A stretch of 64,000 nt of DNA from NCBI GenBank assembly GCA_027946555.1, contig JAPEVC010000043.1:119632-183631 (forward strand). The letters run 5' to 3'. The DNA is from Gnomoniopsis sp. IMI 355080 (taxonomy: Eukaryota > Ascomycota > Sordariomycetes > Diaporthales > Gnomoniaceae). The translations under genes were made by a program, and so were the position numbers. The notes beneath the pieces are model-generated. The model was not told the DNA's origin. It did no database searches and was given only the letters and a program-made list of their open reading frames with translations. This document shows, in pieces, positions 13,247 through 24,340 of the stretch (its first letter is position 1; the number at the start of each line of letters is the position of its first letter).

Positions 13247-16091
13247 ATGGCTGGAGCTGCCGGCATCCGGCACAAAACGAGTGTGCAAGTGGCGCGAGAA
13301 GAGCATACGACGTTTCAGACCACGACCGTCATTGGCCAAAAACGTCACATCGATAGTCCACAGACAGTCAACGCCGACCATCCTCAAACAGTGAAGCGAG
13401 TGGCTCATTTTCAGACTGCTGCCTCTGTCAGCACCAAACTACCCAGGCTTGTCGCGAGCGAAATCACTAGAAAAGTTAGCCGAGTCACGCAAAATGGAAT
13501 AGTGAATCTGTCCGAGTACTCTCAGAGGCAGGCGTTCCCCTCCACACCAACGGCGGCCCACGATGGATTCCTCAAGCTATCTCACCGTATTTACCGGCTT
13601 CCCGAACCATTGGTCGTTAATTTGGAATCGCTCGGTATCCATAGCATCTATCCTTGGCAGAAGCAGTGTCTTCTAGGACCTGGTCTTCTTAAAGGCGAGA
13701 AGAACCTGGTTTACAGTGCACCTACGGGCGGCGGCAAGTCTCTCGTTGCGGATGTCTTGATGCTCAAGAAGATTTTGGAGGACAGAGAGGCCAAGGCTCT
13801 TCTGGTACTGCCTTATGTTGCTCTTGTTCAAGAGAAAGTCCGCTGGCTGAGGACTGTGGTCAACGGTATATCGCGGGAAGCAATTTCCGGTCCGATCAAG
13901 GAGTCAGAGCGGAAGCTATGGCGGAAGCGTGCCGATGAGGATACCGTCAGGGTGGTTGGCTTTTTCGGTGGCAGCAAAATCAAGCAGACATGGCAGGACT
14001 TTGACATCGGGGTCTGCACCATGGAAAAGGCTAACTCTCTGGTGAATGGTGCAATTGACGACGGCACCATCGCCAACTTGAAAGTGGTCGTGCTTGACGA
14101 ACTTCACATGGTTGACGATGATCATCGCGGTTACTTGCTGGAGCTTATGGCAACGAAGCTTCTGTCTCTCGATGATCATGCTGTGCAAATTATTGGCATG
14201 AGTGCCACCCTCACCAATATCAGGCTTCTAGCTACATGGCTCCAGGGCCACTTCTACGAGACGAATTACAGACCGATTCCTATCCAAGAGCACCTTGTCT
14301 ATGATGGTAAAATTTACGAGGCGGGCAAAGCCCGCCTTCTAATCAGAGCTGCGTCGCAGGCCAACCATTCGCAAGCCTCACAAGCTCAATCGACAGCCAT
14401 CGGCTCAATAGCACCGTCAGAATCCAAAGAGCTGAAAGATGCTGTGATGAATTCAGTCGTTGCTTTGGCCAACGAAACAGCTCGTGCGGGATATGGCGCG
14501 CTAGTCTTTGCAAGCAGCCGGGCAGGATGCGAAGCCGACTCCTTGATGATCAGCCGGGTCATGCCCACTTTCTCCGAGATGGATGTGGACGTTCAAGAAA
14601 AACGTACAGACTTACTCGGTGACCTCCGCAGCTTGCCCGGAGGGCTTGATCCTACGCTGGCGCAGACGATACCAAATGGAGTCGCTTTCCATCATGCCGG
14701 GCTCACTACAGAAGAGCGAGACCTGATCGCGAATGCGTACGACTCTGGGACCATCAAAGTCTGCGTCGCTACTTGCTCATTAGCTGCTGGCATCAACTTA
14801 CCCGCTCGCCGTGTCATTCTCCACGATGCGCGCATTGGTAGAGACCTCGTAGGACCACCGATGCTGCGTCAGATGAGAGGGCGAGCTGGCCGCAAAGGCA
14901 AGGATGAGGTTGGGGAGACCTACCTTTGTTGCCGTCAGACGGATCTAGAAGACGTCGTGGAGCTTATGCAGGCCGATTTGCCTGAGATCTCAAGCTCGCT
15001 TACCACCGAGAAGCAACGGATCCAGAGAGCATTACTCGAGGCCATCGCTGTGCGACTTGCAACCAGTCGTTACTCGCTCGACGAGTACGTTAGGAAGACT
15101 CTCCTTTATCACTCCACTGGCGGCGATATTGAAAAAGTACGCGACATTGTCGAAGCCAGTCTCAAAGACCTACAGATGAGAGGCTTCATTTCAGTTGGTG
15201 ATTTCTCGACTTTTCAGGCAACCCAGCTCGGCAAAGCCATTGTAACTGCATCGCTCGACCCTGAGGATGGAGTCTTCATTCACAAAGAGTTGAAGAGGGC
15301 GCTTCAGGCATTTGTGATGGATGGCGAGCTGCATCTTCTCTACACATTGACACCAGTCCAACAGATGTCGATCAATATCAACTGGAAGGTTTTCGCAAAC
15401 GAGATGGAAAGCTTGGACGAGAGTGGACTGCGCGTACTAGGTCTCCTAGGGCTCAAGCCTACAATAATCAACCGCATGATGCGTGGTGGCGCGATGCGCG
15501 CTTCTACCACAGAGGAGCAAGACCTTGTTCGTGTCTACAACCGCTTCTACCTCGCCTTGCAACTGCTCGACCTCTGCAACGAGATGCCCGTCCACCGCGT
15601 TGCTCAAAAATATGAAATGCCGCGTGGGACCGTCCAAACGCTCGCGCAGACGTGCCAGGGGTTCGCGGCTGGCATGATCAAATTTTGTCAGCAGATGGGC
15701 TGGGGAATCATGGCGGCTGCGTTGGACCACTATTCAGACAGGCTGAAAGCGGGCGCCAAATCAGATTTGCTGGAGTTGGCGAAGATCACCTTCGTGAAGA
15801 GCAGGACGGCACGGGTCTTTTGGGACAATGGGCTCCGGAGTGTTGCTTCTGTCGCAAACGCGGATCCCCAGGAGCTTGTGCCGATTTTGATGCAAGCACA
15901 GCCGAACAAACTTCGTTTGGAGGCGAAAGATGAGGAGAAGTACAAAGAGAAGCTACTTCATAAGGCTAAAGTTATTGCGGACTCGGCCAATAGGCTTTGG
16001 CGTAAGTTAATTTCGCCTTTTGATTCGTGTTGACTGGTCATTGATGTGCTTTCTAGAAATCGAAATGCAGCAAGAAATCGACGAGGAATAA
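13247..16091 (+). CDS. mus-301: HELQ/Hel308-type DNA helicase (MUS-301 family), two exons
   Basis: This is a superfamily 2 3'-5' DNA helicase. HELQ, Hel308 and the helicase half of Mus308/POLQ act in crosslink repair and replication-fork repair; in Neurospora the family member is MUS-301. Exons are 13247-16001 and 16057-16091 (intron 55 nt), giving 929 residues. Visible motifs are Walker A APTGGGKS (158-165), a DExH box DELH (284-287), MSATL near 320 and motif VI QMRGRAGRKG near 542. Winged-helix and ratchet-like regions follow. No polymerase domain is attached, so it is HELQ-like rather than full POLQ. The first about 100 residues are poorly structured. Reading past the donor at 16002 would replace the true C-terminal 11 residues. 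The start is the first ATG of a frame that stays open somewhat further upstream. Confidence 0.93.
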
Positions 16092-17464
16092 TCGCCGGTA
16101 GGACACGACCACTACCGTCTACAACACGCTGCTACGCTAGATAGAAGCAGCTTTATCTCGCCCAAATATCCCAACTCGAAAACAGCCAGGCTCCTGTCCC
16201 ACACGCAAAGGGCATGTCTATATGATCATGTTATACATGGCTACTTCCTGCATGACCCGTTACCTCGCCCGAGTGGATCATCACTATGGTCTCAATACTT
16301 GTGTAGATTCTACGATTTCCTAGGCCAGCGCAAGCGGCGCATCCGGTCCCCTTACTGGACCCAGATGTGTCAAACATGGCACTCACGCAATCATGTTCGT
16401 TGGTGTACAGAGGCCGAGCCATAAGAATGGGCTCACTCGTGCTGAGGTCCCTCGCACCTAGACACCGCGTGTCCCGAGCCAACTCAAGCTCCGTGCCTGT
16501 CACCATACACACAAATCCAGGCGCCCAAGTAAAACGTGGTGAGAATCCACCATGTACGATCAGGCGGCAGCAGTCAGCATACCTGCCCGCCTCATGTAAA
16601 TGCATACACTGCCTGACTGTACGGCTGGTTGCCATGCGGAGAAAAGTCAACGCAACACAACAGCGCCACAGCCTGCCAGGATGGCTGGATGGGTCGCACA
16701 ACAGGCCGAGAATTTTGTTGCCGTTGTCCGTTTCGCTCGTCTCGGTCTCGACCGGCCGTCAGCCTGAAAGTTGTGCATTCCGGCTGCAGGACGGCGCACT
16801 ACCTGCTGCTCTTTGCCATGCCGGGTTGAGAAAAAGGAACTGGTAGCCTGTTTTCAGCGCCTCTACATGACCAGGAAGTTTTGGGTAATCTCTTATGAAC
16901 AATTAAGCCGCATGGATCCCGTTGTGTAAGATTGCGACGCCCTTTACACGATTGCGCAACTGGTACGAAATAATCCCTGATCATGATACAAAACGGATAA
17001 AGAGACCACCAAGAAGAATGCCCCCCCCCTCAGGTGAATCCATCCTTTTCGAAAGTTCCCTCTAGTATCGTTGCATTGTCCATATGCGTGCACGCCATTC
17101 GACAAAGCTTCGGCGTGGCTGCCTGCCTAGCTCTGCCACACTGGCACATACACACCACCGTCTTCCCGTTGTCGGCTCCCACGAGCGCACTCCCTGCAGT
17201 TTTCAGCTTGCATGCAGCCCGGCTTGTGCCTTTTCCACTTCTCGAATTGTATAACTGTCGCTGCTGTGCACTCACACTATGGCCTCAGCCTGATACTGCC
17301 CTCTCTCCTTATTAGCTTGAAAGACCGCAGGCGCTCTTGAACGTCCTCTGCAATTCCTTCGAAACTGTAAAATCACGACAATTCTGCACTCACATGTAGT
17401 TGCAGCCTGGCGAGATCAATCTGCTCACAGCGAAATCAAACACAAAACATCTTGGACACCATAG
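16092..17464. other. Intergenic spacer upstream of the BTB gene
   Basis: This 1.37 kb contains overlapping open frames of up to about 159 codons on both strands (16231-16846) with no recognisable protein. A C9 run lies at 17021-17029. The last few hundred bases are presumably the promoter of the BTB gene. Confidence 0.45.
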
Positions 17465-18960
17465 ATGGCGGCAGAAACTCCAGATCGTGGCGAAGGCAGC
17501 TCGCGGGTCAACCCAAGTGAAGGCACACTGGGCGATGCGATGCGAGCTCCATCAAAGACGCCAGATGTTGTTGTCTTGGACCGGATGCCAGAAGGGCTGG
17601 ATACTAAGGAGGTCCTCGATCCCGAGGAAGATCTTTGGCTTACAAGCGCAGACGGGTAAGCAGTTTCCACTCATAGAGCCATTGCAATCGCTCCATGCTT
17701 CCCCTCTCATCGTCGAGACTGCAATTCCAAATTTGGGATACTAACGCCCTTGGCAGTCGATACAGTTCACCAATAATCCCCGTTCGCGTCGGAAGGGTGC
17801 CGCATGAGGAGATATTTCAGGTAAATCCAGCCGAGAACCTGCACTCGATATGCAACCTGCAAACAACGAATGCTTATACGTGACACCAGGTTCATCGGGA
17901 TATTCTGCTCAAGTCGGAATGGTTCCGCAAGGCACTTTGCGGAGGCTTCATGGAAGCTTCGTCCCAAACGCTCGACCTGCCAGAAGAGGACCCGGCTGTT
18001 TTTCATTTTCTGGTCGCCTATCTTTACGAAAACATTTACGTCCCGACCAAAGCCCTCTCAACTGTGCTTGTACCAGACGAAGACAAAGGGAAAGGTCGAG
18101 AGGATGACATCAGCGGCAGCAATCCCGACACGGACTCGGACTCATCGAGCTCCAGCGCCTTGAGTGATAGCTCCGCGAGATCTCGGCAACGGCGCGAGCG
18201 ACACCGTCGTCGAGTGGAAAGGGAAGCTGAGCGTCTCAGGCAAAAGCACCCTGGTATGCATCGTCCGCAATGCTCTTGTCCGACGTGCATGGTCAGCCCG
18301 CAGCCTTGCTTCTCATGCGGGTATACGTCTCGTGTACCGCAACCAAATTTTCTCCCTGCGCCACCCCCAATCATTCCCGTTCCAGGAGTCAGATCACACC
18401 GCCATCGCCGACGAGGACCAGACGGCCGAGTCCTGCCAGGAACAGCGTCGTCGCCGACGCCGCCCACTCCGTCTGACCCGGTACGAATCAAGGGCGAGGA
18501 CATGCGCACGTGGCTTATAGCCTATTCGTTCAATCTGGATGTATACATTTGTGCAAACAAATTCTTGCTCGCAGACTTCAAGCAAAAAATCGCGCGCGTG
18601 ACCATAGATATGCTCGAGACTGCGGGGTCCGATGCCGCTACGATCGAGGTCCTCGAGTTATGCACGAAGTTGTACGATGGGGTCAGTGATAAGGACCCAC
18701 TCCTCAAGATGGTTTTTGCGCGCGTTGGCTTCCTGCAGACCACATTGTGGAGGAAAGTGCCTCTGGAAACAAACGACTTTTTGATTGAGAACCCAGAGGT
18801 TGCGGCACTCGTCTTGAAGGAGATGGCTATCCGAGGCGAAGGGGATCTGCGATCTGGTATGCCTAGCATGGAAAAGAATCACATGCCGCAACCGCCGGTG
18901 ATGGCAGCAATGCATCCTCACTACCGTGGTCATCCAAATCGGCATCGGCCGTTCTACTAA
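17465..18960 (+). CDS. BTB/POZ-domain protein, three exons
   Basis: Exons are 17465-17655, 17757-17820 and 17890-18960, giving 441 residues. Splicing restores a BTB core (about residues 64-135): a strand-rich segment, then HRDILLKSEWFRKAL, then the acidic LDLPEEDPAVFHFLVAYLY typical of fungal BTB proteins. After that come a Ser/Asp-rich stretch and an Arg-rich basic stretch. A Cys cluster (CSCPTC...CFSC, about residues 195-215) might bind metal. A C-terminal helical half resembles the region following BTB in fungal proteins. BTB domains mediate dimerisation or Cul3 binding, but the partner cannot be read here. The Cys cluster and basic stretch inside the BTB/C-terminal linker are unusual. The function is unknown; the family is fairly sure. 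Confidence 0.88.
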
Positions 18961-19698
18961 GGAAGGCGGCGTACTGGGCTCGATCACATGGTGGCCCATT
19001 TGATCGAGACTAGGACGAGGCAGACAGGTGTCTCTTTTGTAAGACACGAGTGACGATTTGTTATGGGGTGTGTATTGTACGATGGCATGACCTGGTGAAG
19101 GAGTTCACAAAACGTTTGACGAAAATTCACAGGGAGTTTGTTGAAAGACCCTAAATACGAGGACCTCATATTCGGGCTAATACTCAAGGCAGAGGCCGAG
19201 CAAGCAGAGCCAAGGTAGCATCGAATCGTACACAATTTGTGCTTCCTTTCAGCCGTGAAGGTCGACGATGCCCATTGGTGGAGTAAACCAGCCGTCCCTC
19301 GAAGGACACTATCCACTCGCGTTTTCCCATGGGGTACGAGCTTACTTTTCTCCACAATCCCCAGCTTTGAAGATGCGGAGACCGTACATGGTAGAGCTGC
19401 GCTGTCGATCAACACACCTAGCCACTAGTCGTCCTCTGCAAGAAATAGCCAAAAACGATGTTACTCTATACATTACACTGTGCTCTTCCCGCTCTAAGGC
19501 GCCTTCGGCCCAGCATCCGAATGTTCGGGTTATCTAGCGAAAGCAGAAAGCAGAGATGTATTAGTCTGGACGGAATATCTACCCGAAGCAAAGAAATAAA
19601 TAGATTCAAGAGTCCTCTTCCCTGCCAAGCATCATGTGCATTCTCGCGCTCATTGGCGACTTCACCTGTATCGCCTTGCCCCATGTGCAGTCCTGACG
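18961..19698. other. Intergenic spacer between the BTB and esterase genes
   Basis: This 738 bp contains no convincing gene. A 143-codon frame on the minus strand (19415-18984) has no family resemblance. Confidence 0.45.
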
Positions 19699-21705
19699 AT
19701 GGCCTCACTCTCCTCATTCACAGGGCTCCCGCTCCTCCTCCACCTCCTGATGCTCCTCCTACCATGCCTCGCCTCCGCCCAAGATCTTCGCGCCACCCTG
19801 GATTACGGCACCTTTGAGGGTGCCTACTCGGCCACCTACAACATCTCCTACTGGCAAAAGATCCCCTTTGCCCAACCCCCGACCGGCGCCCTCCGCTTCC
19901 GCGGACCCCAGCCGCCGCTGCCACTCACAAACGGCACCGTGTACAATTCGACGCAGACGTTTGACATGTGCCCGCAGCGGACGGTCAATGGCTCCGAGGA
20001 CTGTCTGTATCTGGGCTTGTACTCGAGGCCCTGGACTGCGGACCAGCCGCTTCGGCCTGTGGTGGTGGTGTTTTATGGGGGCGCGTACATCGAAGGGTCC
20101 GCGAGCTTTGGGCTTCCGCCGTCGGCGTACCCGGTGTTGAATGTCAGTGTCGTGGAGACGGATTTGGTGTTTGTGTATGCGAATTATAGGACCAATGCAT
20201 TTGGATTCTTGCCCGGGAAGGAGATTGGCGAGGATCGGGAGGGAAGTGACCTGAATCCAGGTCTGCTGGATCAGGATGCTGCTATCAAGTGTGAGTGTTC
20301 TCGGTTTGAACAGAGCTTCTCTTGGCCTTCTGGGAAATTAGAGTAGTCTCATCAGCAGAGACATTCAGGGGAGGTCACAGTTCCGCGGCAGCTCTCCCAA
20401 GCACACTTACAGCCCACACGCCCCGTGTAATGAACATCTCACTGACATCCATTTTCCCAAGGGACAAACAAATACATCGCCTCCTTCGGTGGGGACCCAA
20501 ACTCCATCTCGATCTGGGGCCAATCGGCCGGCGGCGGCTCCGTCGTAGCCCAGTCCATCGCGCGTGCGGGCCTGTCCTCCTCCGCGGCCTCCAAGAAGCT
20601 CTTCACCCGCGCCCTCGCCAGCAGCCCTTTTTGGGTCAAGACGTACGACTACGACGCGCCCCAGGCGCAGGCCATCTACGACCGCTTCTCCACCCTCGTG
20701 GGTTGCGGCACCGGCGCCGGCAGCTTGCCGTGTCTGAAGAATGCCAGTGTGCAGAGTCTTCGCGATGCGAGTCTGGTGATTGATGCCAGTCACACGTACA
20801 ACACGAGCTCGTACACGTGGGCGCCGGTGGTGGATGGGCGATTTTTGACGATGCGGTTGAGTGAGGCTGTGGAGAACGGGACGATTAACCCGGAGTATGC
20901 ATGTGAGTCTTTCTGAAGCTTGTTTCGTCGTCTCTAATTTGCTTTGGCGTGGGGAGCGCAGGTGAAGGCTGCCCTTGAAGTGTGGGCAGGAAATGATTTG
21001 TTCGAGGGATGTTAACTAATTCTGTTCATAAGGGGGCATGTACAACACTCACGAAGGAGAGAACTTCATTCCACCAGGTCTCGCCAGTGTTAATAACACA
21101 GGCACACCTCCTTACAACTCTAGCATCGCCAGCTTCGGCGAATGGCTCTCTGGCTACCTGCCGGATTTCTCAGAGGCCGATTTGGACCAAGTCAAGCAAC
21201 ACTACCCGGAGTTGGGCAGTACAGAGACCATCACAGGTTACAACGACACATACACACGAGCGGGTCTGATATTTAGGGATTCGGTGCTGGCCTGTCCAGG
21301 ATACTGGCTGGCAAGCGCCGCCCCAAAAGGCAGTTACTCGGGCGAGTATTCTATCTCGCCTGCGACACATGGATCGGACACGGAATGGGTATGTCAATTT
21401 TCCTGTCTATTCGTTGATGAAACAAACGCTGACGTAAATTGCGTACGCAGTGGGACACCGTTAGCTCCGTGCAAAAGACCGATCCAGATATCTACCACGG
21501 ATATACCGGAGCCTTTGCCTCTTTCTTCATGACCAGTGATCCTAACGCGCTCAAATTGACTGGAAACAATGACTCTGGTGTTCCCCCTCTTTCGACAAAT
21601 GAGGAATTCAACATCAACGCTGCAGGCTTTGCGGACATTAAGCTTACCCAATTCAAGACCCGCTGTGACTTCTGGAGGAGTGTGGCAGCCAAAATACCCA
21701 TCTAA
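19699..21705 (+). CDS. Secreted type-B carboxylesterase/lipase, four exons
   Basis: This is an extracellular serine hydrolase of the carboxylesterase/cholinesterase alpha/beta-hydrolase family. Exons are 19699-20290, 20462-20902, 21033-21388 and 21451-21705, giving 547 residues. A signal peptide with a Leu-rich core (residues 4-24) ends near ASA. The early motifs PFAQPPTGALRFRGPQPP and EDCLYL are hallmarks of the family. The oxyanion segment appears as VVVFYGGAYIEG, with GGA where many members have GGG or GGS. The nucleophile elbow GQSAGGG lies in exon 2. Many NxS/T sites fit secretion. The start at 19699 is chosen because it opens the signal peptide; the same frame has earlier codons without such a feature. 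The substrate cannot be told. It converges on the proline iminopeptidase gene. Confidence 0.92.
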
Positions 21706-22006
21706 TAGCCTAGAGTAGAGCAATCAGAATGAAAAGTGCCAATCGTACACACGTCACAGTCAATTGACCACAGTTAGTACAAAGAGGAACCTGGACCTCT
21801 TTAGATAGCTATAAACGCATCCATCAGCTGCATCGTCGTCGTCCTCCTCCTTGTCCTCGTCCTCGTCATTGTCTTCGTTGTCGTCGCCACCTGCAATGTT
21901 GACAGTCTACTAATCCTCCACCGAGGGCATGGAGGAGGCCATATGTTCCTCACCAGACCGAGATTCATCCGTCTGGTTGCGAGCTAGACCACTGTAGTTG
22001 GTACGC
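21706..22006. other. Convergent 3' spacer with acidic-codon microsatellite
   Basis: This 301 bp lies between the esterase and proline iminopeptidase stops. It includes an imperfect TCG/TCC trinucleotide tract at about 21830-21893. On the minus strand that tract would encode an Asp/Glu-rich run, but it lies beyond the iminopeptidase stop. Confidence 0.6.
21830..21893. repeat. Imperfect (TCG/TCC)n microsatellite
   Basis: About 64 bp of pyrimidine-rich trinucleotides (tcg, tcc, ttg variants) lie in the shared 3' region of two convergent genes. Confidence 0.75.
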
Positions 22007-23659
22007 CTAGTCAAGGCAATCATCGCGCAACTTAAATAGCTGTGGGAGGACTTCATCTGCACGGGCCCTGAGAGCATTATGGTACACTATAGAGTCTTTT
22101 TTAGTAATGCACAATTCAATGATTTGCAGGGAACAAAGTTGACAGCAAGATGACCTCTCATCGAGCAGTTTCTGCACCGTAGTGTGTTGCAGTCCCTCAA
22201 AAAGTTGCTCGAGATGCTAGAAGAGAGGGCCCTCTTACTGGAATTGGTTTCAAACGTCTTGATGCCATTCACCTTGCTTGCCGTCTCCCTAGCGAGGTCG
22301 TAGTCCACGTACATGTCGTCGATGTAACTGGCGGCGAAGACAGGAACTTCATTGTTCGTCAACTGTTGCTCGTCGTAGAGGTCATCCCACTGATCGTATT
22401 CGGCCAGCCGTTGAGCGGCGGCTTTCAACTTCCCCAATTCGGGGTAGTCGTTGAACATGAAGGGGAAGATCATCTCTCCAGTGAAGTAGAGTGGTTTCGA
22501 TTCGTCCTCAAGAGCGTTTGTGAGTTCACGGTCATCTGACAACCAGCGAAAATGTTCGTGTTCTTGGCCAACGTGTTGCGCAGCCCAATTGGACGCAACA
22601 CCAGCGCGATGGCAATAGATGGCCTCGTGCAAGACTGCATATATGGGACAAGTGTCGAAAGGCAGATATGTCTCAAACTGAGCAAGGGTCGGGCGGGTGA
22701 GTCGCTTATATTGGGCCAAGTCCATGTCCATACGCAACAGCATGGCGTGGACATTGTCCAGGCCGCCATGGAAGCCAAACATGTGACCAAGGGTTAGAAG
22801 CCGTCTTGGAGACAGCCTTCCACCTGCTGGCAATTCAATACTGCCAGAGTCTTGCGAGTACAGCCAGCGAGCGACCCGGTGTACGACTTGGATATCCTCT
22901 GGGAATTTATCATAGTATGCCTTGTTGCGTTGACATATCTTATTGAAGGTACTTTGATAGACCTCTCGCGGAGCTCGGGTAATGGGAGCCAAGCCACCGG
23001 TCATGAAGACCTCTCGTAATCCTTCAGGGTATTGGGATAGATACGTCAGGGCAACAAAGCCACCGAAGCTTTGGCCGAAGATGGACCATTTCCTCTTTAA
23101 TGGATCAACAAGAGAAGCAGTCAGAGCCTGGCGGACGGATTCAAGATCGCGCACGTTATTGTCTTGACGGAACAGCTTCATGTATGCCACCTGGCCGGAG
23201 ACGGTGTCCGAGGTAGTGTTAGGTATTGTGTCCACAGTGAGGGGCGAGCTGAGGCCCACACCCCGGTAGTCCAAGTAGAGGATTTGATACCCCTTGTTAA
23301 TGACGAAGCGAGTGAGAGAGGAGTCCTGGGGCTCAGGACATCCAAAGCCAGGGCCGCCTTGTAGATAGACAAGCCAGGGCCTTTGGGAGTGCTGCTGGTT
23401 GGATCCAGGTCCCACCGTAGACGGCTCATACTTGGTGGCAGAGCGGGCAAAAAGCTGGATCTGACCCTTTGTGGGATTGCTGTAGTCCAGGGGTACAGAG
23501 AAGAGATATTCAGTTACCATGAATGGTCCTGGAACAAGTTAGTGGCGAGGTACACAAGAGACGAGACGGCCTACCAGTGACGATATGCCTCACATTCCTC
23601 ACGATGGCGGCAGGCGGAATAGAGACTTTGCCGCTGAATGCCATGTTGTAGTTGGTCAT
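22007..23659 (-). CDS. Proline iminopeptidase (peptidase family S33), three exons
   Basis: This enzyme removes N-terminal proline from peptides and has an alpha/beta-hydrolase fold. Exons, in gene order, are 23659-23575, 23528-22239 and 22086-22007, giving 484 residues. The oxyanion motif QGGPGFG and nucleophile elbow GQSFGG are present. The catalytic Asp is expected in the segment DDMYVDYD. The catalytic His is expected in MYHNALR, which appears only when the last 152-nt intron is removed (its Met codon is split A/TG). Without that splice the frame runs into an unrelated Cys-rich tail and loses the His. The tail after splicing (LFKLRDDCLD) matches the usual family end. The start could also be the ATG at 23644, which gives the commonly seen MAFSG beginning. 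It is probably cytosolic, as no signal peptide is visible. Confidence 0.92.
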
Positions 23660-24340
23660 GGATCCAGTGGTGACGATTAGGCCAGAGTGAGTATAAATTG
23701 TTTTTATTGATGTGATGTGGTGATTATATGAAGAGTGGTCTGTAGCCACTGAGTGTGTGTTGGGTTCCAATGAATGAGCTTGGGAGACGACCACAGAGAT
23801 AGCGGCAACCGCGCCCAAATCGGGCAAGTGTTACCTACTTAGGTACCTGGGTAACTACAAATTAGGTACTGTACCTGGTGGTACAGTATCGAGTACTTCC
23901 CCCTCCGTCGAGATCCCCTCGATGTAAATACAGGTAGATGCCTAGCTAGCTACCTAGGTTGCTAGGGAGGTAGAATGTCTCTAGACTGAGGGAGGACCTA
24001 TAACGTACCCAGGTATATAGAATATTTTGTTTGCAGGTGCAGTGTTACTACGGACGTAGGCGAGGTCGCCGCACTGTCTTGGCCTATCAGCTCCAGTGCA
24101 TCATTTCAGGGGCTCCACCGGCATCGGACAGGCCTAGCGCCTTTCTAACGCAAAATTCCTTCGCTTTGATCTGAATTCTCCTGATGAAGAAGTGAAAGTT
24201 TGTTTCTTCACCTTGACCACAAACTACACTCCTTTTCACCCACCCTCCGTTCATACGCGAGACCGGCCTCCTAGAGCTACATTTTAAGCTTGGAGGACCA
24301 ATGGGCGCAACCCGAGCTTTTGAAAGCGCAGTTTGCTGCC
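23660..24340. promoter_or_regulatory. Divergent promoter region rich in TACC/GGTA palindromes
   Basis: This 681 bp lies between the iminopeptidase start and the next gene. The sequence 23830-24015 is packed with tacct/aggta words, including TACCTGGGTA (23844-23853), TACCCAGGTA (24006-24015), a 9/10 TACCTAGGTA near 23951 and tandem ctag words. It presumably serves as promoter for both genes. Confidence 0.5.
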
